From Theocolax elegans (lineage: Eukaryota > Arthropoda > Insecta > Hymenoptera > Cerocephalidae), in the NCBI GenBank assembly GCA_026168455.1, contig CM047425.1, positions 2,082,001-2,146,000 on the forward strand: DNA of 64,000 nucleotides, given 5' to 3'. The notes beneath the pieces are model-generated. The model was given only the letters and a program-made list of their open reading frames with translations. It did not search any database and was not told where the DNA came from. Each line of letters opens with the position of its first letter. The first letter of the stretch is position 1. Positions 12,307-24,570 of the stretch are shown piece after piece. A program made the position numbers and the translations under genes.

Positions 12307-13399
12307 ATATATATATATATTAATAAATTAAATATACTTAGAAACTTGGTGGCATTTAAAGTATATACACAAGTGTTTACAAAGAAATGCGTATTTTATC
12401 GGTATATTTTATGAATTTTAATAGTAATTTTAATTTTTTTTTATTGGTTGTGTTATTCTTTTTTAACCCTTGTATGTTAATTAATACATGATAATTAGTA
12501 GTAATTTTTTCGTATATACACTAAAAATTAAAAAAAGATATTTTGATGAATTTGTAAATGAGACTTTCTTCTTAAAAACTCGGTAAAAATGTAGGCTAGT
12601 TATAACTTATAAATAACAACTGTCAAATTTCTTATACCAAGATGGATTATTTATTTTTTTTTTAAACTTAATATATATTAAACATGCAAAGAATAGGTTA
12701 TGTTTCTTTAAATCTTAAAATATATGCACAAGTGCTTACAAAGAAATTTGCTGTAGTATTTTCATGAAAATCAATGAAAATTTGTATAATCTTATATTGA
12801 TTATATTTTTTTCCTATCAGGTTATGTTTGATATAAATCATATTTTTTATATGTTATACATTCCTTTTTGTCCTTAAAAACGTACCGATTGAAAGTACGT
12901 ATAACGAAATCACTCGACGTTCGCCATTTTTTTTTAACGAAGAAATCACATCGATATATGTATATATATGTGTACCAGGAAACTGAGAGAAGAAAAAGAA
13001 TCCAATAAACCCTCTGGGAATAAGTACGCGAGTGATGGGAAGAAAATCGAGAGGGCGAACGACTATAACCTCATTTTCGTAAAAATTATGGCACCCACGA
13101 TACGAAGAATAAATATATAGATATCTTCTTATTGTCTCGGTGATCGAAGCGAGACAAGTCGACAAGATGTTAGTGTGAAACTTGATCTTACTAATTTGCG
13201 GATGACGCGTCACGTTCTCGTAATTATTATTTTTCTTTTTTTTTCCTGTATATAGCTTTTGTCTCGTAATGGATGACGATGGTAAGTTACACCGATAATG
13301 TGATACGATAATTTCCTATACTAGAAATTCAATTATTTTTCTTTTATTTTTAATGGAATTTTTGCGACAGGTGAGGTAAGTGGAATTACTAAATTTAAA
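12307..13399. other. AT-rich spacer
   Basis: No gene is supported. Near-identical phrases (ATATACACAAGTGTTTACAA near 12363 and ATATGCACAAGTGCTTACAA near 12720, each followed by AGAAAT) suggest an old local duplication about 360 bp apart. A CpG-richer part covers 12880-13230. Confidence 0.4.
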
Positions 13400-13919
13400 T
13401 TTCCCGCGGCTGAGAGAGTTTAATTAGAATGAACGAACGGGGAATTTATTGGATTATTGTTCATTGGAATGAGAGATTTAATCGACTTTTCCATTTTTTA
13501 TTAGAATTCTTTAGATTTTTGTTTTAGAATATGTATGATTTTACTGGATTTTTAATTAGGATAAAAACTGCAATCTTTTTGGATTTTATTTTTAAATAAA
13601 GGAACGTATGAATTATTTGAATTTTTAATTAGAATTAGGGAACGTACAATTTTATTCTATTTCTAATTAGAATTAATTATCTAATTAGAATAGAGAAACG
13701 AGTGTCTTTTTAGATTTTGAATTAAAATGTAGATATGCATGATTTTATTGGATGTTTAATTAGAATAAAAGAACACAATCATTTTGAGTTAAAATAAAGG
13801 AGTATATGAATTTTCTGGATTGTACATTAGAATTAAGGAACGCATCCTTTTTATATTTCAAATTATAGAATAACTGAACGTATTCATTTTAAATGTCTAA
13901 CTAGAATAAAAGACACATA
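13400..13919. repeat. Degenerate tandem repeat interrupted by a MITE, left part
   Basis: TTTTAATTAGAATAAAGGAACG, or shorter variants, recurs about every 50-65 bp (near 13421, 13552, 13632, 13685, 13757, 13830, 13912). The array resumes after the transposon at 14606 with AACTTTTAATTAAAATACAGG, so the element inserted into an existing array. Confidence 0.65.
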
Positions 13920-14605
13920 TTGTCGCCTCCGAAAAAAAACATTCTAACTCAGAAATCGCTTGGAAAACACATTAACTCAGAATTTGCTTGGAGAACACGT
14001 TAATTCAGATGATGATTTTTGTCCCCTCGATTTTGGTTGGCACCACTGCCAAAAATTTTTAACATTTCGTGAATAAATAAAAAAATTAATTTTCATATAT
14101 TACAAATTATTATTTACTGTCTGATTAATTATATTATCGAATAATGCACTTTCATGTATGCACATATGTATTTTTTTTAATTTTTCTAAGCGCTCTTATT
14201 ATACACTAATGCGTTCTGCTAAAAAAGGTGAAAAATTCTTTGAATATTTAAGAAAATAGTGGAAATTAGTATTTTTCGATAACTTTATGAAATCGATATG
14301 TAAAGGAACTCTCCATAAATGTGTAAAAGTACACAAATTCATTTCTACATAAAAACGTAGAATAAATATTTTGAGAGAATTGATATTGTGATGTGTTTGT
14401 ACTTTACTTTTATGAAATTGCATTATTTCATAAATATATTGTTTTTAATATTCTAATTAAAAAATTTACTATGTATCGTTTTTGCGATTATCTGAAAAAT
14501 ATTTTGTATATGGGAGAAAATTCAACTTTATTCACCCTTGCGACGAAGAGTACACTTTATAATAAGCGATTTCTGAGTTAGAATGTTTTTATTTGGAGGT
14601 GACGA
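13920..14605. mobile_element. 686-bp MITE with TTGTCGCCTCC termini
   Basis: The left end TTGTCGCCTCC with AACATTCTAACTCAGAAATCG is inverted at the right end as CGATTTCTGAGTTAGAATG and GGAGGTGACGA. TA flanks both ends. Left subterminal repeats (CTCAGAAnnnGCTTGGARAAC) occur twice or more. The interior (GGCACCACTGCC near 14039) resembles the element at 19058. No transposase frame is present, so it is non-autonomous. Superfamily is uncertain; the possible TA duplication fits mariner-like and several other groups. Confidence 0.75.
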
Positions 14606-14690
14606 TATGATATTGAAATAAACAGATATACGCATATATTTTTGAACTTTTAATTAAAATACAGGAACGCACCTATATTCGGATCTAAGA
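14606..14690. repeat. Same tandem repeat, right part
   Basis: The phrase TTGAACTTTTAATTAAAAT followed by ACAGGAACGCACC continues the 13400-13919 array after the inserted element. Confidence 0.5.
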
Positions 14691-15650
14691 AAGGAATGAT
14701 ATAATATTAACTTTTGTAAATAAAAGGATAATATATATATATAATATTCGAAATTGAATTAATCATATGCTCGTAAATACAATTATTATATATTTTATAG
14801 TAAATTCTAACCTAGATAAAACTACGCCATAACCTGTACTCTACGATATAAAATTTTCTGCGAAATGTAGATTAAAGGTAAATCCTACATTTTTTCGTAA
14901 AACTGAAACAACGTTCTTTACACTTGTCGAATTTTTTTTTTTACAGAGCCACAGTTTTATACACTATTTCGACGTTTTTTGTAGGTTCGAATCCAAAACC
15001 GCGGGAAAATTGAAATTTTTACGAAAGTCACAGAAAATTATATACCGTACTACAGCGAATTAAAAGAAGAAAAACGATATATACTCGTTCCCTATAAACC
15101 GTTCGTATTGAATAAATGAGGATTTCTTCGAAAGAAAAAGTTTATTTAATTCAACGATATATATATTTATATATATTGTGAATTTCTTCAAGCGTGTGTA
15201 TATATACGAGCAAAGCAAGTCCGGAATATACAAAAAAAAGTATAAGTAACAAAAAAAAAAAGAAAACTTTGTTCTCTCCTTCCTTCCTTCTTACTTAATA
15301 CTTTCCCCTTGTTAACACGAGGGCTCGTTTTTTCCCTCGGTCATTTTACCTCATCTCTCGAATTCATAGAATATTTGATCAGCGCGGTCCGAGAGTGAAA
15401 GGAGGAGACAAAAAATGATGTTTCGTTAAGGAATATAATCGTAGTTTGCAAAACGAATATCGTTGTATATATCCGATGGGCTCGAAAAGTTTCTAAGGCG
15501 AGGAAAATAGTTCATTATTTCCCGGTGTGTTGTTAAGTGACGGATGGATTCGTATATATAGTGGATATAATATATCGACGTTTTTGAGTTGTACAACTTT
15601 ATTCGACAGTTTTTCGTTGTAAAATGTAGTTGTTTCGTTTGTTTTTAGTG
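14691..15650. other. AT-rich spacer with a CpG-richer core near 15.3-15.5 kb
   Basis: No gene is seen. The plus strand is A-rich to about 15290 and T/G-rich after about 15400. Between them lie CCTTCCTTCCTTC and a CpG-richer stretch. Confidence 0.4.
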
Positions 15651-15975
15651 GAATATATATAGCCAATTTTTGATAATTAATGGAGACAGTTATTGGTAAG
15701 CTTTTTGCTTTTGGTCAATATATCCAAAATAAAATATTCCCAGTAGCTAACTGTATAATCTTTGGTTGACGTTTTTTGATAACATAGTCAGTTTATGCCA
15801 ATAAATTATGATTATATATACATTGATCGGATTATGGTAAAATAGCCAATAATGCCAATTATCCGCGTAATAAACTGTGAACACTAATTTATGTAAATTT
15901 GGTAAATTAGTCAGTTTTTGTCCATAAACTTTTTTCATCGGTTTTTAGTAAAATAGCCAATTCATTTACTATAAA
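15651..15975. repeat. Degenerate tandem repeat hosting a MITE, left part
   Basis: The words GATCGGATTTTAGTAAAATAG (variants), CCAATTTTTG and AAACTGTGAACACTAATT recur about every 100 bp at 15661, 15760, 15833, 15880 and 15944. The array continues after the MITE at 16115. Confidence 0.6.
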
Positions 15976-16114
15976 CCCTAGTAGAAATTCAACATTTGAA
16001 GGTTAAATAAAACTCTAATTTTGCCATTTATTGGGCATTTATTCGGTATTTTATGACATTTGGCCATTTTTTGTCTTAAAAAACGTTACATTTATGGTCA
16101 GATTTCTACTAGGG
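15976..16114 (+). mobile_element. CCCTAGTAGAAAT MITE, best-preserved copy
   Basis: This 139-bp element has perfect 13-bp inverted termini, CCCTAGTAGAAAT and ATTTCTACTAGGG. It sits inside a tandem array whose neighbouring unit reads ATAAACTGTGAA, so the empty site can be inferred: ATAAA before and AACTGTGAA after the element imply at most a 2-bp AA duplication. It is non-coding. Related copies are at 6466, 7931, 56661 and 59618. Superfamily unknown. Confidence 0.85.
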
Positions 16115-16240
16115 AACTGTGAATACTTATTGATCAGATTTTAGTAAAATGGTTAGTTTTATTTTTATAGGTTAAATTAAGTTAGGTGACTTGTTTAAAA
16201 TATACCCGTAATTGGCCATCTTTTGGTCAGTAATTACAAA
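16115..16240. repeat. Same tandem repeat, right part
   Basis: AACTGTGAATACTTATTGA then TCAGATTTTAGTAAAATGG, and later AATTGGCCATCTTTTGGTCAG with AAACACTTATTT, continue the array at 15651-15975. Confidence 0.55.
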
Positions 16241-19057
16241 CACTTATTTCACGTTTTTTTTTCTACCGACTACCAAAAGACGTTTGATAAATAATTTGCA
16301 AGTTTCGACTATAGGAAATTTTTTTTCTTTTTCACGGTAATTAACACTGGACGGATATTTCATGTTTGAAATTAGACGAACGAACTTTTTTTTAGGCTCC
16401 GTTGACGACATTGAAAAAAGTTGTATATGTATGTATAAATCGGAGTATATATATATATAGGGAATAGGAAAAAAGAATCTCGTTGATGAACGACGGTTCG
16501 CCCTTCGTCTGAAATTAAAAAAGATAATTGGCAATAATTCGCAAGGGGGAAGAAAATTTCTTATCTTCCTCGCGCAGTAGAAGATGGTTATACACACATC
16601 GAGCTCTTTTAAATAATTTTTCTTTTACACATATAAGTGATCTCTACATATACCATCCCAAATTGTACATATTTTGAGGTTAGGTGATGTAATGCCATTT
16701 TATTCGTCATTAATTATAGGAAACCTGTTTTTTGCAATACATTAATTGTAACTATAGTTTCTTGTAGCCAAAAAAATGTCATTATTTTTTTTTGTAAAAT
16801 TCGTTTCACCGAGTGGAGACAATAAAACCTTTCGGACAAAAGCCAATGAGGAAAAGAACAAAGGGAGCTTGCAGAAACGTTCTATATATATATAGTTCTT
16901 TTGTCACAAGTGCGTAGGTTGAATTCGCGGATTCACGTTTTTTTTTTCTTAGGTAATTTATCAAAGAAATTATCGCCTAACTCAAGAGAATGAGAGGGAG
17001 GGGGAATTTATCGTCCGTAGGTAAAGATCTTTTCTTAGCTTTCTTTCTTCCTTCATTGTTCTTCGGTTGAAAGTAATTTGTGTTATATGTAAGGATTTAA
17101 ATGGTGGTTAATGAATCTTGAAAGTTAAGATAGGACGATTTCTTTTTTTTTATGAAGGGGACGATTTTTTCTTTTACTTACGGGCAGGTTTCGTATATTA
17201 TTTATTTTTTTTATGAAAATTGGTATTTCATTTATGTAGTAAGATTGTAATTATCTGTAACGATTTTTTTAATTGATAGTTTATGTACGTAACAGAATAT
17301 GCATACTCTTACGTCAAATTGATTTCTGGAATTGTAACCATTATTTGACCAAATTTTCACCAATTTCGATCAAGGTTATAAATCATGAAACCATCATTTT
17401 CACCAAATGTTGGCTCAAAGCAACGCAAAATATGAGGATTCTAATAATGATGCTTTGTCTGACCCAAATTACAGGGATTTACTCTTTCCAAGTCCCAATG
17501 TTTTATTCAAAAAAGTGATTTACAAATTTGAAAGAAATTATCCAATTAAGTTTTGAGCATTACAAAAGGACTTGACAAAAGGACTTGACTTGTATACAAT
17601 GATTCTTAAAAGCGCTATTTCCAACCCAGAAATCATGGAATATTAGAATTCATAAGTATATTATTTAAAGCAAACGCGAGTTGTTGACCCTGTCAATTTT
17701 TTTTAAATTAATTCTTTTTCCGTTAAAAAAAAAATAAAAAAAGAACTCTTAAGGAAATATCGGTAATTAGAGAGATCTACACCTATCAACCTAAAAATCA
17801 TATCCAAAATATTGAACTAAAAATCTGAAAAAATTCATAAGACAAATAGCATAAAACATCAGGAACAGCGTGACATGATTTAAAATAAAAATAATTTTTG
17901 TTGATAATAATTGTACCCAAACAATATTTGGTCGGTATATAATTATTGATCAATACCTCCAAACATCGCTAATTAAATAATCACTGTAAAAATTTGGAAA
18001 AATATTAATTATATATATCTATATGTGTGTATTATTTAGAACACATCACCTGAGATTTTTTCAAAAATTGTTTATAAAATAATATAAAAAAAATTACCGT
18101 TTTCTATGAATCTGACGAGTCCTTAAAATTGCAGATACACGCGCAATTGTCATTATCAAATCGATTTTACGCATCCGCTTGTTTTCCTTCTTTACAATAA
18201 TAACTGGGAAAATTAATTTTACGGCGATTAATCAATAAGAAATCTCTCTCTCTTACAGTCGTTCTTCCACCACGATTTTCCTCATTAGCGGAACGGACGA
18301 AACTCGATCTGCAAGTCTAATCTAATTAAGCTACCCTCGAAAGCTTCTTCTTTCTTTTTCCCCCGTCTTTTTCTCTTACTCTCGATCGATGTATTTATAT
18401 AGAAAGAGTAAGAGAGACAGAAGAACGTAAACTTTTTCGTTTTCTTCCTGTTGAACGCACTCGGTTTTCCTTGTTCTTGTTCTTGGCATATCCGAGCCGA
18501 TACGCGGAAAAGAGAATAATCAAGCACTTCGCGTTATACGCATTGTAATTAAGTTGTATACGGATGAGATGAAAATATTTTTATTTTCTTTTCTCTTTTC
18601 TTTTACACGACGAATGATTAACTTGTCGTTGGGTTAATTTAAGGATTTTTAGGTTAGTTTTTAATGCGATGGAATTGCGTTGTAATGGATCAATGTAATG
18701 CACACGGAAATGTAAATAAATTATTAAAATTCATTTTTTGAAGTTATACGAATTTTTTGGTACATATACAACGATGGTCAGGGTGGAAGAGGTTTTACAA
18801 ATTCAGTGTTACTTAAATTAGACAATTTTGAGGTTAGGTAGCTATTACTTTTTTGGTTACATGATCGGTTTCTCTCACAAAGAAGTTTTATTAATTTACC
18901 CAGATTTTGTAGGTTAGTTGAATTTGAAAATTTTGAGGTGAGTTTTTATTAGAATGAGGCCTGCGATAACTCGACCGGTAGGAGCATAAAAAGAGCGACG
19001 TTAAAATAATAAAAAAAAATTTATTAGAAAGAAAATTATATTATATTATATTACATA
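16241..19057. other. Non-coding spacer
   Basis: No coding sequence can be supported across 2.8 kb. CpG-richer parts with short (TA)n lie near 16460-16600, 16850-16980 and 18240-18540. 18580-18960 is T/G-rich and carries repeated TTTTGAGGTTAGGTA words (near 18827 and 18925). The 81-codon frame at 17273-17518 has no domain and AT-driven composition. Confidence 0.45.
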
Positions 19058-19724
19058 TCGTCGGCTGAGTGGAAGAACAGTCTATCTCGGAACTTGTTTG
19101 GAAAACGCCCTATCTCGGAACTTACTTGGAAAACGCCCTATCTCGCGATCCGCTTGGAAAACGCCCTATCTCAAATGAAATTTTTCGCTTTCAAATTTTG
19201 TAGTGGCACCACGGCGCAACTTAAAAATTCTAAGCTTAAAAATCTCATCCGTTCTCTCAACTTTTTTTTTAACCTTTATTAACTTAAAACATTTTTAAAT
19301 TGCACGATAAATCGCCGCTGATAGACAGATAAAGTCAGAGAAGTCTCTCTTTCTCTGAGGAGTCCCGATGACGTCTAAACAATTTTTTTCCGAATTTTAA
19401 ACACTTTACTAATTAATTTATTTTAATTAGAAAAACCGTATTTTTAAGTTGCGCCGTGGTGCCACTACAAAATTTGAAAGCGAAAAATTTCATTTGAGAT
19501 AGGGCGTTCTTCAACCGAGGCGCGAGATAGGGCGTTTTCCAAGCGGATCGCGAGATAGGGCGTTTTCCAAGCAGATCGCGAGATAGGGCGTTTTCCAAGC
19601 AGATCGCGAGATAGGGCGTTTTCCAAGCGAGTTCCGAGATAGGGCGTTTTCCAAGCGGATCGCGAGATATAGGGCGTTTTCCAAGCAAGTTCCGAGATAG
19701 ACTGTTCTTTCACTCAGCCGACGA
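19058..19724. mobile_element. 667-bp MITE with expanded subterminal repeats
   Basis: Inverted ends TCGTCGGCTGAGTG and CACTCAGCCGACGA are flanked by TA on both sides. Next to the ends is a 28-29 bp unit, TTGGAAAACGCCCTATCTCG plus variable bases, in three copies on the left (19093-19173) and seven on the right in inverse orientation (19499-19700). Further in, GTGGCACCACGGCGCAACTT and its inverse face each other. No transposase is encoded. The unequal copy number shows arm-specific expansion. Frames reading LGKRPIS are translations of this unit. Confidence 0.85.
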
Positions 19725-20039
19725 TATATAGTATGACGGACTTTGATTTGATTATTGTTATTATCCAGGTAAAATTATAAGGTTATGTTAATTAAAATAA
19801 ACCGGAATATAAACTGTAGATTTTTAATCCAAGAGTTAGGATAAACAAAAGTGTGGTTATGAATTTGAATTTAAGGTGAAACCAATTATTGGCTATCATT
19901 TTTGTAATTAATCCCTGTGGTATAGAAATTGAATCTAATTTTTATGTTACTTTAAAAAAAATAATGGGCAAATTTATAACGTGCTAAGTAGTGTTGCGTA
20001 TGGAGAAGGTGATAGGAGAGAACCGAATAAAAAATTGTT
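19725..20039. other. AT-rich spacer
   Basis: I see nothing beyond AT-rich sequence between the MITE and the tRNA-like sequence. Confidence 0.5.
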
Positions 20040-20110
20040 CGGACGCCGGAACTCGAACCGAGGATCCGCGAGTTTCCAGTCACGAGACCTAACCACTAGG
20101 CCACCGTCCG
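20040..20110 (-). tRNA. tRNA-like sequence, probably a pseudogene or SINE head
   Basis: The minus strand has a pol III A box (TGGCCTAGTGG) and B box (GGTTCGAGTTCC) at tRNA spacing. The ends can pair, CGGACG with CGTCCG. A D stem GCCT/AGGT and an anticodon stem CGTGA/TCGCG can form, but the anticodon loop CTGGAAAC has 8 bases and the T stem has a C-C mismatch and wobbles. If the loop is read with T33, the anticodon would be GGA (Ser). These defects favour a tRNA-derived SINE or pseudogene over a working tRNA. Confidence 0.55.
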
Positions 20111-21690
20111 CGATTTTTTGTTGTAGTTGCATTCGTCATGATATTTCGCGTTTCGGTCATCCTACACCGTTCTCACACACGCGCCGATCCGCGCGTCGAT
20201 GTTACGTACGTAACAGTAGGAATTTATAACCTCAAATTATCAACAAACGGAAAAAATTGAGAAAATTAATGAATAGGTTAGGTCATTCAAAAATTTAGTG
20301 AGGTTAGGTACTTCTAACTATATCTATACGGTTGACAGATTATTTTTAGACCAAATAATTATACAAAATGAAGTTTTTAAAATATCGGAATATATAAGTT
20401 ATAAAATAGTTATTCTTATAACCTCAAAAAGTTAAAAAAAATATATAATATAATATAAAATAAAATCGAAAATATAACAAATAAACACATAGCCATGCCT
20501 CGCTCGCTGATTATGGAAGTATAAAAGTAGCGAGGTTAAAAAAAAGAAAAAAATTAATATTTTTTTAATAATTATAATTTTATCAAATTACCTATAACGA
20601 GGTTCCATATAATATATATATATACTTAAATACGAAAGAAAGAAAAAGGTTCAATTACGGGGTATTTATAAATCGTAATGATGTTTACGTAATTATCTGT
20701 CGTCGCTGTGTGTATATATATGTGTATACGTACATAAGAATAATCCAAGTGTAAAGACAACTCAAGTTTACTATATGTATATATATATACACATCAACTA
20801 TAAGAATTGCAATTACACATATTTAAAAAGAAGAAAAGTTTGTTTAATTCTTCGAGGTTACGAGAGTTGGTCGTTAAGATTGAAAAGTATGAGGGGTTTA
20901 AGGGTGTTTCCAATCTATATCATCCGATTCTTTTTTTTCTCATTACCTTAAAAACTTCTCTCTCTCTCTCTCTCTCCACAGTATATTAATTTCTTTTTTA
21001 ATGGACGATTGATTCCGAGTGCCGTTGATAAAATTTTCTTTCAACCTGTATATTATATATAGATGTTCGTGCATTAGAGGTTATATAAACGGGTAATCGA
21101 TATATACCTATATATGTGTGTGTGTGTCTGTATATATAAAGACGATGATGTAGTTAATGATCTTTTTCTTTTTGTTTGTTTATATTGCGAGGTAATACGA
21201 TTTATATACCTCGGTGGGTTATGATTATTCTTTCGTTGTAATGACGTTTAGAGGTTATGATTGTCTTTTTTACATGGTGCGAGTTGATAATTTTTTTTGT
21301 ATTATGACAGTTTGTAATGAAAATATTGTTTTTTTTGTAGTTTAAGACGTGATAGACAAATTACAGGGATCTACACTTTTAAAAACTGAATAATTTTCTG
21401 CAATTATCGTACTAAATATCTGGAAAAAATCATACGTGACGCTTGAGTAATATGGACAAAGGTGACGGAGATATTTTTTTGAAATATTTAATTTTCAATT
21501 AATTAAAAATTAATAACCACTTTTCGTCGACAATGATTAAGTGAAAAGTTGATCCTTGCGACTGGTGAAGTGAACCCATGGTTAATTAAAAAATAAATAA
21601 GGAGTCCAATTTTTTTAGTCTCAATAATGGAACAGTTTAAGAATTTTCCCAGGTTTAAATACGTGTTGGGACATATTCTCTAAATATTTC
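20111..21690. other. AT-rich spacer
   Basis: No gene is seen. TTAGGTTAGG-like words and AACCTCAAA words recur between 20220 and 20450. (CT)n lies near 20959-20977, and (TG)n near 21117-21128. The sequence is T/G-rich from about 20850 to 21350. Confidence 0.45.
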
Positions 21691-21716
21691 GTTACTTTCC
21701 GGACACCCTGTATATG
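21691..21716 (-). repeat. ACAGGGTGTCC repeat terminus
   Basis: The minus strand reads TATACAGGGTGTCCGGAAAG. Words of the form ACAGGGTGTCC are frequent ends of dispersed repeats in insect genomes. The partner end was not found, so the element extent is unknown. Confidence 0.3.
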
Positions 21717-23755
21717 TAGTTAGATTTGATATTGTTAGTTTATTTCAAGTTGCGTGTATTATTTAACCATCTTTTGACAATATCATCCCCATAATTTGGC
21801 TATTATTTTCGCACATTTCTTTTACCCATGTTTCGACCATCTCTCCCCCGTATTTAATTCATATCGAACGTGAAATTAAGAATATATGTGCCTAATATCA
21901 TCACGGTCCAAAAACAATATCGAACTTTCAACAAAACTGTATCGCGAAATAAATAAAAAATTATAAATTATGGTGTGTCAATCCCTCCATCGTCGCACAA
22001 AAATTCAAAGTTCGCTTTTCCAAACAATTTTTTTTTTCGTTCAAAACGCACTCGCTGTCCACCCACCCCATGGGGTTAAAAAAAAAAGAAACGAGACTTG
22101 ACTCCTCCCAGCAACAAAAAAAGAAGAGACGAAGAGAGAGACAGAGGTGGGGTGGTCTTAAAAGCCTTTTTTTTCTCTCCTTTTTTGAAAGGATTTCCCG
22201 CAAATTTCTCCTCTCCATCTGCGCCGAAAGTTTTATCCGCTCCCCCCGCGTAAGAGGAGGGGGTGGGTGGTAAAGGGAAAAGAAAGAAGAATCGAGGCGT
22301 ACCACCACCGCTCCCGGAATTAATTATTTAGGGGGACAGAAATGGCGCTTGTTCTCTCTCTCTCATCGTTCCCTCGATATATATATATATAGGAAAGCTT
22401 CTTGGGTTTTCGCGTCCTTTTTTCCTCTAGACCTCCCTACCTCTTGTACTCCTGGTGATATAATTATGGTATATAAGGAATATCTATATATACACACACA
22501 CACACCTATATATACCAGGGTAGGTTTGAGAACCTTCAACTATTCATGTTTTCATTACACCAAGGGATTCTCCTTCTCCTTCTTCTTCTGCTGCTTTCGA
22601 CGCGGTGTGTCTTCAATTCCCCCCCTCCCCCCTCTTTCGTTTTTTAAGTACACCTCTTCGACACTTTGCACTTTCTGCTTTTTTTTTCTTTTTTCTTACC
22701 TCGCTGTATAATATAGTCCTGCATGATTTAACGCGCGCGAAGAGTTTATTAGAACTTTTCTTGTCTTTTTTTTTTGAGGTATTTATATATTTCTCAAAAA
22801 AACGAAAGGTTCGAATATACATACCTATACATACAGAAAGAGAGAGAGAGAGAGTTAGTTAATACTTTTCAAAGTGTATATTTATATGTATATGCGTACA
22901 ACCTTTCAGAGAAAATGATTGTTTCATTTTCTTATACTTATATATAAATGGACTATAAATAATCGATATACCCCGACAGAAATCGTATTCCATTAAATAA
23001 GTATATTAAATCGTTTGAATAGAATAGGCAAAAAAGTAGAGGGAAAAATCTGCACATTTTTGTCCTGTCGATGAAATGCTTTTTCTCCTATTTTGTGACA
23101 ATTTATTAAAGTAAAATCATAATTTTCACTCATTTTTAATTTGCTAACGTATCTACTTATGTCGTATTAACTGGTGTATTAAAGGTGAAAAATGCAAAAA
23201 TTTTTCGGTAATTTATATAGTTATCATATACTATTTAATTCTACACTGAAAAATAAAACGGTAAAAATGACAATACCAAGTACTGTATTGGTACTGTCAA
23301 GTTACGAAATTACAGAGTGACAAAGTTACATAATTCAATAAATTACTATTATTTATACACTATATTATAAAAATTGTAAAAATTGAAAATTAAAACAGGG
23401 TTTTAGCAAATGTTACTATATGTGCAGTACGGTAATTTTTTTTATTTCTGACAGTCTGTACTTTCATTACTACACGTACATCCATTGTTATTTTTACTAC
23501 AACTTTTTTCTCAAAATTGCAGTGTTACACGCGTCAAACGATAATTTCCGCAATTTTGAATTATATAATGAGAAAAATTCAAGATATCTCTCGAAAAATT
23601 TTAATTCAAAAAAACAAAAGTAAAGTAAAGAAAAAATCGAAGTCGAAGGAAAAACGAAACCCTTCAATATAATACACACCTCGTATACCGACAGGCCCAA
23701 AAAAAAAAAAAAAAAGAAGTTGCAACCGAGCGATATATAAATCAAAAAGCGCCAA
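21717..23755. other. Non-coding spacer with a CpG/CT-rich core near 22.0-22.85 kb
   Basis: A/C-rich sequence up to about 22.3 kb passes through (CT)n, (TA)n and CA tracts (22355-22505) into T/C-rich sequence. GA repeats lie at about 22839-22856. An A-run of about 16 is at 23700-23715. Frames at 21961-22308 and 22349-22862 are low-complexity (runs of K, F, S and R). The core could be regulatory, but no coding evidence exists. Confidence 0.4.
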
Positions 23756-24152
23756 CGCATCGCGAAAAAGGCGGATGGGTGATTAATGGGCGCCGCGCCA
23801 CCTTTTTCCAAAAATTTGCCTCTTTCGGCGCCTCTGTGTATATATATAAATTCCGGGCCCCAAACACGTTGGTAATCCTCGAATTAACCGAGTATGCGCG
23901 CACGAGCCACCGAGCGTTTCAACACGGACCCGACACACCCATTGTTGCCATCAGTCTTTTTTCTTTTATTTCGAAGGATTTTGTTATATACACGAGAACA
24001 TTTACATCACCCGAGGGAATATTAAGTATATATACTCATACACATTTATATATATATATACGGAACAGCGATCGAAGATTTTTCGACTCGGAATTAAAAC
24101 TAAAATAAATAATTTACTAAATTTTTTTTTTAATTTAAATCTTAAAATTAAG

Positions 24153-24570
24153 AGTGCTCTATACCCTCAGCGCCCTCTAGTCTGAGAAAAATTTTCTTTG
24201 TAATATTTAACTAATTCACTAGAGTTAGATTCGAGAAAACTAAGTTTTTCCACGTGTAAAAGGATAAAAAGAATTATTTAAATTATGCTTTTGGATAATA
24301 ATATTAAAAACTGAATGTATGTTTTGTAGAGAAAATCTGACTTGGCTGTGGCGAATAGCAGACGGCTGTAACGCAGTAACAATTTTTTCTGTACAAAATA
24401 CGCCTTCAATTTTCTATAATACTGACCAAAGCAATTGTTAGATAAATCTTTATACCATTTTATACGTGGGAAAACTTAATTTACTTTGCTTTGTCTGTCT
24501 TAAATAATCTAAATATTACAAAGAAAATTTTTCTGAGACTAGAGGGCGCTGACGGAGTATACAGCACTCG
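24153..24570. mobile_element. 418-bp MITE with CAGCGCCCTCTAG termini, in unit A
   Basis: The left arm GAGTGCTCTATACCCTCAGC then GCCCTCTAGTCTGAGAAAAA is mirrored at the right by CTGAGACTAGAGGGCGCTGA and GTATACAGCACTCG. Inverted similarity reaches at least 55 bp inward (AAATTTTCTTTGTAATATT). No coding capacity is seen. A fragment of the same family is at 5056-5150. Confidence 0.8.

Noticed and set aside
13269..13287. ATGGATGACGATG followed by GTAAGT, a possible micro first exon
   Set aside because: Only 13 coding bases and a chance donor. The next acceptor (GACAG near 13367) is followed after 5 bases by another GTAAGT, and no exon is found downstream.
19413..19713. Apparent repeat protein LGKRPIS/RLENALS
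   Set aside because: It is a translation of the 28-bp subterminal repeats of the MITE at 19058-19724.
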